IMG/VR virus record: IMGVR_UViG_3300022602_002157
Location: 1 to 64,000 of that record
Source: a virus
Strand: one strand, 5' to 3'
Length of the DNA stretch: 64,000 bases
Position numbers and translations under genes: made by a program. Shown piece after piece: positions 52,182 to 60,434 of the stretch; the first letter of the stretch is position 1; the number at the start of each line of letters is the position of its first letter. The notes under the pieces were generated by a model. It was not told the origin of the DNA. It did no database searches and saw only the letters and a program-made list of their open reading frames with translations.

Positions 52182-52816
52182 TTATTACAGGTCCCCAAGG
52201 ATCAGGTAATCATTTATTCAGTAGACTATTAAGTTTACACCCGGATGTAAGTGGATGGGAAGAATTGCTTGACAAATATTGGGTACCGAGTGATCAAGAA
52301 CCCTTCGCTGAATATTGGGTAAATTCAGATAAGTTAACTATTGATCAATTTAAAGACAAAGACTTTCATTTAGCAAACGTAAGTTGTCCATTCTTTTTCG
52401 ATGGCGTAAGATATGTACCTGATATCATTGGAGTTGCCAATAAAGCAAAAAGTTTGGGCATTGATGTCACTATTGCTATTATTGTTAGAGACAAGAATAT
52501 TAATAGCGAACAACAACTGCGTGTTAGAAAACAAGTAACATTACCTATCGCACAAGACTATTATTACAACACCTTATTAACTAGTGATTTTAATGTTCAC
52601 TTTTTAGACCATGAGGCATTCTTTTTGCATAAACAACATTACTTGAAATATGTTGCACGTATTTTAGATTTCCCTGTTGCGTGGGATGATCCAAACATTA
52701 TGAAATTTATAGACCAAGATGCAAACAGTAAATACGTAAAATACGTGGAAGAATATTGGCTCGATGAACAAGTGTTAAAAGGTTGTGAGCCTAAAGCGTT
52801 TAGGGAGCAAAAATGA
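52142..52816 (+). CDS. Sulfotransferase-like P-loop protein (second)
   Basis: A 224-aa protein. LLIITGPQGSGNHLFSRLLS is a good P-loop of the sulfotransferase type, and VTIAIIVRDKNINSEQQLRV fits the 3'-phosphate-binding region (R-D-x). Pfam-level family not certain; a kinase is the alternative. It overlaps the first sulfotransferase-like gene by 40 bases and the DUF2061 gene by 4. Confidence 0.6.
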   Translation: MSAIGTSKTKKLLIITGPQGSGNHLFSRLLSLHPDVSGWEELLDKYWVPSDQEPFAEYWVNSDKLTIDQFKDKDFHLANVSCPFFFDGVRYVPDIIGVANKAKSLGIDVTIAIIVRDKNINSEQQLRVRKQVTLPIAQDYYYNTLLTSDFNVHFLDHEAFFLHKQHYLKYVARILDFPVAWDDPNIMKFIDQDANSKYVKYVEEYWLDEQVLKGCEPKAFREQK

Positions 52817-53046
52817 AATTCTATGAAACTAAAAAACGAAGTTTTGTTAAGGGTGTTAGTTGGAAAATCATAGGTGGTTTAATCACTGCTTTTATCGTTT
52901 ATCAATTAGCAAAACTAGGATATGATGCAGCCAAGACAGCAACAATAGTTTTAATCTGTCAGTTTAGTGTCAATGTTGTAGCATTCTTTATACATGACCG
53001 CGTATGGAATAAATTTATGTGGGGTAGAGAGGTAATAGAAGAATGA
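52813..53046 (+). CDS. DUF2061 small membrane protein
   Basis: A 77-aa protein with the DUF2061 pattern: KRSFVKGVSWKIIGGLITAF, then IVYQLAKLGYDAAKTATIV, and a final HDRVWNKFMWG. Two membrane segments. In bacteria this family is often found next to sulfate-assimilation genes such as APS kinase, which fits its place between three sulfotransferase-like genes. It might support sulfate or PAPS supply. Confidence 0.8.
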   Translation: MKFYETKKRSFVKGVSWKIIGGLITAFIVYQLAKLGYDAAKTATIVLICQFSVNVVAFFIHDRVWNKFMWGREVIEE

Positions 53047-53669
53047 AATATATTTTTGTAGCAGGTGCTCCTGGCAGTAAATGGAGCAGTGTTTGTAAAA
53101 ACATTTATTATAGTGATAGCATTGATAGATCAGATTACAGTAATGAAAGAACTTACTACCATGACGCATCAGGCGTAAGAGACTTAATGCACATGGGTGC
53201 ATACTTTGATCCGGGTATGGAGTTCGGAGACTTCTTCGGGGAACTCAATAAATATAGCAAAGAGGATTGTGAAGCAGAATTTGACAGGCCCTTTACAGGG
53301 GAAGGAGTTAGAATTGTCAAGAGCCACGTATTTGCACATCATATTGGATATCTTAAAAAAAATTGGCCTGATTGCCCTATTGTCCTTGTGCATCGCCCTA
53401 ATGATGCTTGCTTGGGTTGGTGGGTACGTTGTGGACAGTTTACTATAACATATCCTAGTTACAACAGTTATTATAAAGATTTGAGGCATATGGCCAAACA
53501 AATCGATTTACAAAACAAAGATATTAGTGATGCTCTGTATACTCATAGATACAGAGGAGTAAAACTAGTTAACACAAATTTACAATTATGCGATGCATTA
53601 GGAATTAAAAGAACTAAAAAGTATCGCCAAGACTATAGAAAAAACGACATAACAGTGGGTGTATTATGA
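53043..53669 (+). CDS. Sulfotransferase-like P-loop protein (third)
   Basis: A 208-aa protein with YIFVAGAPGSKWSSVCKNI as a P-loop-like start, RIVKSHVFAHHIGYLKKNWP, and PIVLVHRPNDACLGWWVR, which matches the RxP-type strand of sulfotransferases. Overlaps both neighbours by 4 bases, so it is part of a tightly coupled operon. Substrate unknown. Confidence 0.6.
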   Translation: MKYIFVAGAPGSKWSSVCKNIYYSDSIDRSDYSNERTYYHDASGVRDLMHMGAYFDPGMEFGDFFGELNKYSKEDCEAEFDRPFTGEGVRIVKSHVFAHHIGYLKKNWPDCPIVLVHRPNDACLGWWVRCGQFTITYPSYNSYYKDLRHMAKQIDLQNKDISDALYTHRYRGVKLVNTNLQLCDALGIKRTKKYRQDYRKNDITVGVL

Positions 53670-54358
53670 AAAGTAGTTGGGACGAGACAAAAGCAAAAAG
53701 TAAGTATCACTTTGATTCTAAAAAGATAGATCCAAAGTATGACACAGTAACTAAGTTAGGTAACCTAGTAGGTGATTGGTCTAATGAATTAACAGACATT
53801 ATTGCCAATGCTAAGCCTGCAACTTGGGAAACACGTGGCTATAAGGGAAAAGGAAATGACATTCCTTCACAAGATTTAGCCGCAGAAGAATATGATCTAG
53901 AACGCTATGGCATGGATCCTAAAATGACAATAACTCATATGAATTGGGAATTACCTCCTGTGTTACAAAAGATGAGTGATTTGTTTGGATTAGATGATTG
54001 TATGAATCGTATCCATGTGCAGATGCCAGGTGAAGTATGGAATCTACACATTGACAAATTACAGAAGTGGAATCCTGAACATCCCTACTTAGTACATCGT
54101 ATTATGATTCACTTAAATGATTGGGAAATGGGTCATTTTTGGGGATATGGGAATTATATTCATAGTCATTGGAAAGCAGGTGATGTGACTACATTTGATT
54201 GGCAGAACGTTCCACATTGCACAGCAAACGCAGGACATACTCCACGTGTAACACTACAGATTACGGGTGTAGAAACTGAAAAAACTAGAGAGTTTATGAA
54301 TAGATTGCGTAGATATGACAAGTATACTCTTAACCTAAACGACGGTGGTTGGTTCTAA
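53666..54358 (+). CDS. 2-oxoglutarate/Fe(II) oxygenase, aspartyl/asparaginyl hydroxylase-like
   Basis: A 230-aa protein. MPGEVWNLHIDKLQKWN holds the HxD metal pair, VHRIMIHLNDWEMGHFWGYG the core strands, and NVPHCTANAGHTPRVTLQIT the distal His and the 2OG-binding Arg. The order and spacing fit Asp/Asn beta-hydroxylase-type oxygenases. It ends the modification operon; hydroxylation of a protein, small molecule or nucleotide are all open. Confidence 0.75.
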   Translation: MKSSWDETKAKSKYHFDSKKIDPKYDTVTKLGNLVGDWSNELTDIIANAKPATWETRGYKGKGNDIPSQDLAAEEYDLERYGMDPKMTITHMNWELPPVLQKMSDLFGLDDCMNRIHVQMPGEVWNLHIDKLQKWNPEHPYLVHRIMIHLNDWEMGHFWGYGNYIHSHWKAGDVTTFDWQNVPHCTANAGHTPRVTLQITGVETEKTREFMNRLRRYDKYTLNLNDGGWF

Positions 54359-54365
54359 AAGTTAA

Positions 54366-54373
54366 GATAAATA
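54366..54373 (+). promoter_or_regulatory. Late promoter-like GATAAATA, leaderless spacing
   Basis: Octamer ends 5 bases before the metalloprotease ATG; by T4 geometry the A of ATG is +1, and no ribosome site is present. Confidence 0.5.
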
Positions 54374-54378
54374 TATTA

Positions 54379-54966
54379 ATGCAAGCAAAAGAATTTATAA
54401 CCGAGTCAGCAGCCAGTGAACTAGCGCAACGTTTGCCTGGTTTGCGTAAGCATAACTATGATACCATTGATGCATTAATGCGTCAAGTATCACAGAAGCA
54501 TAAAATGACTACCAAAGCCTTGCATGATTTATTTGTTAGAAAATACAAGAAAACTCCTGATCTTTGGATCAAGCATAAACTAGATGAAAAGAATATTACT
54601 GAAAGCAAAGATTTAGATATTGAGCAGGAAGTAAAAAGATTTGTTGCTTGGGCCGCTGATAGATTGCATTTAAAACGTGTTCCAAAAATTGAATTAAGTC
54701 ACGATACCAAAGACGCACAGGATAACCATCACACTGGAGCACATGTGCAAGGTGAAGACACAATTTGGGTATACGCCAAAAATCGCAACTTAGTTGACAT
54801 ATTAAGAACTGTATTCCACGAATTGGTTCATGTTAGACAAGACGAAATTGGTATGCTAAAGCCAGGTGATAGTTACCCGGGTAGCCCAGTTGAAGCCATG
54901 GCAGATATGATTGCGGGCAAATTCATTAAGATTTATGGTGAAAAGCACCATCACATTTTCCAATAA
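54379..54966 (+). CDS. Zinc metalloprotease with capsid-targeting-like N-terminus
   Basis: A 195-aa protein. The start MQAKEFITES resembles a T4 capsid-targeting peptide. Residues 27-67 (YDTIDALMRQVSQKHKMT, then TPDLWIKHKL) are a module also present at the C-terminus of the protein at 32562. After a second Glu-ended linker (NITES) comes a minimal metalloprotease with FHELVHVRQDEIG (HExxH, His147 and His151) and a downstream EAMAD that can give the third ligand. I infer a protease packaged in the head. The ATG is chosen from the promoter position and the MQAKEF start. Confidence 0.7.
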   Translation: MQAKEFITESAASELAQRLPGLRKHNYDTIDALMRQVSQKHKMTTKALHDLFVRKYKKTPDLWIKHKLDEKNITESKDLDIEQEVKRFVAWAADRLHLKRVPKIELSHDTKDAQDNHHTGAHVQGEDTIWVYAKNRNLVDILRTVFHELVHVRQDEIGMLKPGDSYPGSPVEAMADMIAGKFIKIYGEKHHHIFQ

Positions 54967-54982
54967 ACGGTACACAAAGTAG

Positions 54983-55010
54983 TTGACTTATCTACGCATT
55001 CTGTTATAAT
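54983..55010 (+). promoter_or_regulatory. Sigma70-like promoter before dsbA-like/polymerase genes
   Basis: TTGACT, 16-bp spacer, TATAAT, 22 bases before the ATG at 55033, which has its own AAGGAG site. Confidence 0.75.
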
Positions 55011-55032
55011 AACTATATTATAAGGAGTAACA

Positions 55033-55293
55033 ATGTCGGATAGAACTTTTAACGCAGAAGCAAAAATTAAACTTACCCAACTTATCAACGAAGGTATGCA
55101 AGTTATGCATGAAGTTGAAACACTAAACGAGGGTTTGGCTGATACAGTCAAGGCAATTGCAGAAGAATTGGAAATCAAGCCCAGTATTCTTAAGAAAGCA
55201 ATTCGTGTTGCACACAAGGCCCGTCTCGGTGAGACAAACAAAGAGAATGAAGAACTTAATACTATTCTCGAAACCGTAGGTAAAACACTTTAA
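55033..55293 (+). CDS. dsbA: DsbA-like double-stranded DNA-binding late transcription protein
   Basis: An 86-aa helical protein (QLINEGMQVMHEVETLNEGL, then EELEIKPSILKKAIRVAHKA) whose length and layout match T4 DsbA (89 aa), including the pattern of a D/E-L-x-x-K-x-x-x-K-A-x-R-x-x-H helix. In T4 DsbA binds DNA at late promoters. It lies near the sliding clamp gene, another late-transcription component, and behind an early promoter. Not the oxidoreductase of the same name. Confidence 0.6.
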   Translation: MSDRTFNAEAKIKLTQLINEGMQVMHEVETLNEGLADTVKAIAEELEIKPSILKKAIRVAHKARLGETNKENEELNTILETVGKTL

Positions 55294-55296
55294 TAC

Positions 55297-55908
55297 ATGC
55301 CAAGATTGGTAACATTTGGCTGTAGTTTTACCAGAGGTTGGGATTTACACGATACTCATCCTAGCAATCATACTCCTAGTAAGTTTGCATGGCCCAATGT
55401 GTTGGCTAAAAAATTAGGCTATAGTGTAGACAATCAAGCAGAGGGTGGCGCCGGTAACAGAGAAATCTTTAATAATATATTAAACTATGATTTTAAATCA
55501 GACGATTTATGTATCATAGGCTGGTCACTATTTGTAAGACTAGATGGGTTTAAATATATATCACCTACCGAGACTAAAAGAATTTCAGTAAAAGAATTTG
55601 ATAAAAACTTGGCTTTTCAAAATGCTGATTATGATTATGATCTTAGTATGAAAAACTATTTGGTTATGCAACATACTAATTTTTTACTGGATCGTAGAAA
55701 CATCAAGTCTTTTAGCATTCTTTGGTCACATGATTTACATTTAAATCCAAAGCCTGATCATATTGAAATTCCCAATTTCATTGATACTGTTAGGCCTTTT
55801 AATTGTGTTTTGGATAAAGCAATTGACAATCAACACCCAGGTATACGCAGTCACAACTTGCTTGCCGACAAAATTTATGATAAAATAAAAGAATATGTCT
55901 TACATTGA
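55297..55908 (+). CDS. SGNH/GDSL-type hydrolase-like protein
   Basis: A 203-aa protein with VTFGCSFTRGWDL (block I, nucleophile Ser), NQAEGGAGNREIFNN (block II/III Gly and Asn), and HPGIRSHNLLADKI (block V, His). This is the SGNH hydrolase order; typical substrates are acyl or acetyl esters of polysaccharides or lipids. It is co-transcribed with dsbA-like and overlaps the polymerase gene by 14 bases. Confidence 0.75.
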   Translation: MPRLVTFGCSFTRGWDLHDTHPSNHTPSKFAWPNVLAKKLGYSVDNQAEGGAGNREIFNNILNYDFKSDDLCIIGWSLFVRLDGFKYISPTETKRISVKEFDKNLAFQNADYDYDLSMKNYLVMQHTNFLLDRRNIKSFSILWSHDLHLNPKPDHIEIPNFIDTVRPFNCVLDKAIDNQHPGIRSHNLLADKIYDKIKEYVLH

Positions 55909-58609
55909 TGCTATCCACGACAATAACGCTGACCGCATTTATGTGGTAGAGCGTAACCCACAGGGTAAACGTGAATATAAAGAATATTCTACTAACTATG
56001 TTCTTTATTATACTGACCCTAAGGGCAAGTATCGTTCACTCTATGGAGACCCTGTAAGCAGATTTAGTACACGTAAGCGTAGTGAATTTGAAAAAGAAAA
56101 GCGTATCCATAGCAGTAAAAAACTATTTGAAAGCGATATCAACGTAGTGTTTCGTTGCCTAAGCGAGAACTATCTTAAAGTTGATGCACCTAAACTACAC
56201 ACATGTTTCTTTGACATTGAAGTAGACTTTGATCCTGAACGTGGTTTTAGTCCCACTAGTGATCCATTCAATCCTGTTACTGCAATCAGTATGTATTTGG
56301 ATTGGTTAGATCAACTAGTAACACTAGTAATTGCTCCGCGACACATGAGCAATGAAACTGCCGCACAGATTACCAGTGAGTTTGAAAACTGTATTCTGTT
56401 TACTAGTGAAGTAGAAATGTTTGAAATATTCTTTCAACTAATTGAAGATGCAGATGTATTAACTGGTTGGAACTCTGAAGGGTACGATATTCCCTACATG
56501 GTAAATCGTGTTACACGTGTGATGAGCAAGGACGACACACGTAAGTTTTGTTTAATGGGGCAATTGCCTAAAGCAAGAACATATGAACGTTTTGGTAAAG
56601 AAGAAACAACTTACGACTTAGTTGGTCGTATTCATATGGACTATTTGCAGTTGTACAAGAAGTATAACTATGAAAGTCGCCACAGTTATAAACTAGACTT
56701 CATTGGTGAAATGGAAGTTGGTGAAAACAAAACTCAGTATGAAGGTACACTTGATCAATTGTATAACAAAGACTTTAAAAAGTTTATTGAATACAATCGT
56801 CAGGATACTATGTTGTTGGTGAAGATTCACAACAAACTTAAGTTTTTAGAATTGGCAAATCAACTAGCACATGAAAATACTGTGCTGTTGCCAACAGTCA
56901 TGGGTAGTGTTGCAATGATTGAAATGGCAATCATGAACGAAGCCCATGAAAGGGGATTGGTTGTCCCAGATAAAAAACGAAAGGATATTCATGCAGAAGA
57001 AAGTCAGCAGGCAGCAGGTGCCTTTGTTGCTACTCCCAAAAGGGGAATCCACGAATGGGTGGGCGCAGTGGATATTAACTCACTCTATCCCTCGGCAATT
57101 AGATCACTCAACATGGCGCCAGAAACCATCGTTGCTCAGGTCAGACAAACCCTCACAGAACAGTACATGAAAGAAAAAGGCTTACGCCTTGCAATGGAAA
57201 AGAAACGTCACAAAGATGGCGATGACGCAGTTACTGGAAGTATTCTCTGGGAAGGTTTGTTTGGTTGTTTAGAGTATACTGCCATTATGGCACAAGAGCG
57301 TGGTACAATTCTTACACTAGATTATGAAGATGGTCGTAGTGTTGAGATGAGTGCCGCAGAGATATGGAAATTGGTTTTTGATAGTCATAATCCATATATC
57401 ATCAGCGCAAACGGTACTATCTATACGTATGAGAAAGAGGGTGTGATTCCTGGTCTGCTTACACGTTGGTATAATGATCGTAAGGTAATGCAGAAGAAAC
57501 TTAAAGAGGCAACCACTACTGAAGAACGTGAGTATTGGGATAAGCGACAACTGGTTCGCAAAATTTTGCTTAACTCTGCATATGGCGCATTGTTGAATGA
57601 ACATTGCCGTTTCTATGACAAGCGTATTGGTCAAAGCGTAACACTTAGTGGTCGTCAGATTGTTAAACATATGATGAGCCAAATCAATGAGATTGTCACT
57701 GGTCAATATACACACGAAGGTGATGCTATTGTGTATGGTGATACTGATAGTTGTTATTTCAGTGCCTATGAATCGTTGAAAGATCAAATTGAAAAAGGTG
57801 AGTTAAGTTGGAATAAAGAGTTGTGCATTAGTTTATATGACAATATTGCTGATGAAACCAATTCAACTTTCCCAGCATTCATGGAACGTGCATTTCATGC
57901 GCCACGTAAGAACGGTGAGATCATCAAAGCAGGTCGTGAATTGATTGGTGATCGTAGTCTGTTCATCACTAAGAAACGCTATGCTATTAATATCTTTGAT
58001 AAAGAAGGCGAGCGTAAAGATGTCAATGGTAAGTTGGGTGATATCAAGGCTATGGGTCTTGACTTGAAACGTGCTGATACGCCCAAGTATGTTCAAACGT
58101 TTTTAATGGAAGTACTTGAAATGGTGCTTGGTGGTAAGGGTCGTGAAGACGTTATTGAACATATCAAAAACTTTAAGGTAGAATTGAGTAAGCAAGACAG
58201 TTGGACTAAAGGCTCGCCCAAATCAGTGAATAAACTCACTATGTATGGAGAACTAGAAGCCAACAGTAAAACTGGTCGTGCAAATATGCCAGGTCACGTT
58301 CGTGGTGCATTGAATTACAACTATCTACGTAAAGTTAACAACGACAACTACAGCATGAAGATTGTTGATGGTATGAAGGTTATTGTGTGTAAACTCAAAA
58401 CTAATCCATTGAACTTCACAAGTATTGCGTATCCAACTGACGAACTAAGACTACCTCAATGGTTCTGTGAATTGCCATTTGATGACAAGGCTATGGAACA
58501 AACATTGGTAGACGAAAAGATTGACAACTTGTTAAGCGTATTAGGTTGGGACTTGCGTAGCAATACTGACACTAACAGTACGTTTGACAGTTTGTTTAGT
58601 TTCGGTTAA
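55895..58609 (+). CDS. 43: Family B DNA polymerase (gp43-like)
   Basis: Replicative polymerase, 904 aa (T4 gp43 898). The exonuclease site is FFDIEVDF (DIE at 107-109). Polymerase motif A is DINSLYPSAIR from residue 393, motif B KILLNSAYGALL from 556, motif C YGDTDS at 614-619. The C-terminus ends FDSLFSFG, a clamp-binding-like peptide as in T4. It follows an early promoter via dsbA-like and the SGNH gene, and precedes the clamp gene. Confidence 0.97.
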   Translation: MSYIDAIHDNNADRIYVVERNPQGKREYKEYSTNYVLYYTDPKGKYRSLYGDPVSRFSTRKRSEFEKEKRIHSSKKLFESDINVVFRCLSENYLKVDAPKLHTCFFDIEVDFDPERGFSPTSDPFNPVTAISMYLDWLDQLVTLVIAPRHMSNETAAQITSEFENCILFTSEVEMFEIFFQLIEDADVLTGWNSEGYDIPYMVNRVTRVMSKDDTRKFCLMGQLPKARTYERFGKEETTYDLVGRIHMDYLQLYKKYNYESRHSYKLDFIGEMEVGENKTQYEGTLDQLYNKDFKKFIEYNRQDTMLLVKIHNKLKFLELANQLAHENTVLLPTVMGSVAMIEMAIMNEAHERGLVVPDKKRKDIHAEESQQAAGAFVATPKRGIHEWVGAVDINSLYPSAIRSLNMAPETIVAQVRQTLTEQYMKEKGLRLAMEKKRHKDGDDAVTGSILWEGLFGCLEYTAIMAQERGTILTLDYEDGRSVEMSAAEIWKLVFDSHNPYIISANGTIYTYEKEGVIPGLLTRWYNDRKVMQKKLKEATTTEEREYWDKRQLVRKILLNSAYGALLNEHCRFYDKRIGQSVTLSGRQIVKHMMSQINEIVTGQYTHEGDAIVYGDTDSCYFSAYESLKDQIEKGELSWNKELCISLYDNIADETNSTFPAFMERAFHAPRKNGEIIKAGRELIGDRSLFITKKRYAINIFDKEGERKDVNGKLGDIKAMGLDLKRADTPKYVQTFLMEVLEMVLGGKGREDVIEHIKNFKVELSKQDSWTKGSPKSVNKLTMYGELEANSKTGRANMPGHVRGALNYNYLRKVNNDNYSMKIVDGMKVIVCKLKTNPLNFTSIAYPTDELRLPQWFCELPFDDKAMEQTLVDEKIDNLLSVLGWDLRSNTDTNSTFDSLFSFG

Positions 58610-58617
58610 ACTCGCTA

Positions 58618-58646
58618 TTGACATTCGCAATAAAATCCACTATTAT
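58618..58646 (+). promoter_or_regulatory. Sigma70-like promoter before sliding clamp
   Basis: TTGACA, 17-bp spacer, TATTAT, 42 bases before the clamp ATG. Confidence 0.75.
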
Positions 58647-58660
58647 ACATGATAGAACTG

Positions 58661-58668
58661 CCTAAATA
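58661..58668 (+). promoter_or_regulatory. Late promoter-like CCTAAATA
   Basis: TAAATA-core octamer 20 bases before the clamp ATG; could let the clamp be made late as well, as clamp is needed for T4-type late transcription. Confidence 0.3.
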
Positions 58669-58688
58669 TTACTTACAAAGGAAAAAAT

Positions 58689-59420
58689 ATGAAAGACAAT
58701 TTACTTGATTTAATTCAACATACACATGGTCTAGGTGTTATCGATCTTATTAAGGTCGTTGGTACTGATACCGAAACTAATATCTCTGCTGTTGCAGAAG
58801 ATAAGTCAGTTGTTGTAAACGCTAAGTTTAAAAATCCAATCGCTGATTTCATTGGCACGTTTGGTATGCCGCAACTATCAAAGTTAAAGACTATTGTTAG
58901 TTTTGATGACTATGATGATACTTCAATCATCAATGTCACACGTGTTAACAAAGACGGAGCAGACGTTCCCAGCGCAATTCACTTTGAAACTAAGACTGGA
59001 GACTTTGTTAACGATTATCGACTAATGGCTAAGGGCATGGTCGAAGATAAGGTTAAGGCAGTTACATTCCGTGGTGCTACATGGAACGTTGAGTTTGAAC
59101 CAACTGTTGCTGGTATCATGCGTTTGAAGAAACAGGCTAGTGCTAACAGCGATGAGCCTAATTTTACAACTAAGACTGAAAATGGCGATCTAAAGATTTA
59201 TTTTGGTGATCCTTCAACTCACAGTGGTAACTTTGTATTTCAGCCAGATGTTACTGGCACATTAAGCCGTCAATGGCAGTGGCCCGTAAAGGTCTTCTTG
59301 GCAATCATGGACTTGCCTGGTGACAAGACTGTACGTATTGCTGATGCAGGTGCCGCAGAAATCACAGTTGACAGTGGCATTGCAGTTTATCAATACCTAT
59401 TACCTGCACAAAGTAAATGA
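58689..59420 (+). CDS. 45: Sliding clamp (gp45-like)
   Basis: A 243-aa clamp subunit (T4 gp45 228 aa). The N-terminal strands (SAVAEDKSVVVNAKFKNPIA, then FIGTFGMPQLSKLKTIVSF) and the C-terminal half (FVFQPDVTGTLSRQWQWPVK) show the gp45 pattern. It gives processivity to the polymerase and, in T4, activates late transcription. It has its own early promoter and AAAGGA site. The next gene overlaps it by 4 bases. Confidence 0.92.
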   Translation: MKDNLLDLIQHTHGLGVIDLIKVVGTDTETNISAVAEDKSVVVNAKFKNPIADFIGTFGMPQLSKLKTIVSFDDYDDTSIINVTRVNKDGADVPSAIHFETKTGDFVNDYRLMAKGMVEDKVKAVTFRGATWNVEFEPTVAGIMRLKKQASANSDEPNFTTKTENGDLKIYFGDPSTHSGNFVFQPDVTGTLSRQWQWPVKVFLAIMDLPGDKTVRIADAGAAEITVDSGIAVYQYLLPAQSK

Positions 59421-60082
59421 TAATAACTTATCCTACCCAATATGGTGGTTTTGAATCTGACGACCACAATCTAGTTTATTTCCCAATAAACAAAAATGCA
59501 CATACTTGGGCAGAGAAATTCTTTGAAAAGAATTTCAATATGGATAAGAAAATTATAAAAACAACCGAGAACTCTGAGAGTATACTAAAAGATAAAATTT
59601 CTATAGTAATTCTCAGAGACCCTCTGTTACGTTGGTTATCTGGTATTACTCAATATCTTATTGATAGCCCTACACTTGAACTATTAGACAATAGTTTGTT
59701 TCAACAAGCAATAAAAGATGCATTGTGTTTTGACAATCACACTGGATTACAAATAGTTAATTTATTGGGCATTGATACTGACAAAACAATATTTTTTAAT
59801 TGTGATAAACACTTAGAAGATAATATGTATGAGTTTAGCAGATTATGGTTTGGAAAAATATCTGTTAGTGTAGGTCAACATCAAGTATTGACACAGAACC
59901 CTGTTAAAGTTATAATCTACAATAAGATCAAAGACATTGTTAAGAACGATAGTTTGTTAATTAAAAGAATTAGAGATTTCTATGCCCCTGATTATAAAAT
60001 CTTTTCAGAGGTTAAATTTTTTAATCAACAGAATATTTCATTCTATAAAAATTTAAAGGAAGTTTATGCTAAGGGGAATTAA
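59417..60082 (+). CDS. Sulfotransferase family protein (fourth)
   Basis: A 221-aa protein. LVYFPINKNAHTWAEKFF is the PKNAxT-type PAPS loop of Golgi-like sulfotransferases, and ISIVILRDPLLRWLSGITQY the 3'-phosphate motif (RDPxxRxxS). This is the clearest sulfotransferase of the window. It overlaps both the clamp gene and the next gene, an odd place for such an enzyme. Substrate unknown. Confidence 0.7.
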   Translation: MIITYPTQYGGFESDDHNLVYFPINKNAHTWAEKFFEKNFNMDKKIIKTTENSESILKDKISIVILRDPLLRWLSGITQYLIDSPTLELLDNSLFQQAIKDALCFDNHTGLQIVNLLGIDTDKTIFFNCDKHLEDNMYEFSRLWFGKISVSVGQHQVLTQNPVKVIIYNKIKDIVKNDSLLIKRIRDFYAPDYKIFSEVKFFNQQNISFYKNLKEVYAKGN

Positions 60083-60434
60083 TAGTCGTAGTAAGTATTT
60101 ACAAGTTAACAGCGGTACGTCTAGTACCTATGTCAATAATTATGGCGGCAGTGTTGGAGTAGGCAATATGCGCTATAATACAAGTACACAAACTATGGAA
60201 GTGTATGATGGTACAACTTGGATTATGTTGAATATGAGTTATGCAGATGTTAACTTATCCGGTGAAGCAGAAAGTTTGCTTGACTGGGTGCAGAAAAAGC
60301 GTGATGAAGAGTTTAGGCGTCAAGCACTAGCAGAAAGTAATCCTGCTATCAAAGACTTAGTAGAACAGATTAAAGAAAAAGAAGATCAAATCAAAATGAT
60401 ACAAACATTAATTAAAAAAGAGGTAACTGCTTGA
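60066..60434 (+). CDS. Virion-type protein with fibre-like motif and coiled coil
   Basis: A 122-aa protein. GNMRYNTSTQTMEVYDGTTW is a motif I recall from tail and fibre proteins of aquatic phages; the C-terminal half is a charged coiled coil (AESNPAIKDLVEQIKEKEDQ). It sits between the fourth sulfotransferase and the TGT-like gene and overlaps both. Probably structural. Confidence 0.5.
   Translation: MLRGINSRSKYLQVNSGTSSTYVNNYGGSVGVGNMRYNTSTQTMEVYDGTTWIMLNMSYADVNLSGEAESLLDWVQKKRDEEFRRQALAESNPAIKDLVEQIKEKEDQIKMIQTLIKKEVTA

Noticed and set aside
54983-55293. DsbA-like protein as thiol oxidoreductase
   Set aside because: The 86-aa protein has no CxxC or thioredoxin fold; the match is to the T4 DNA-binding protein of the same name.
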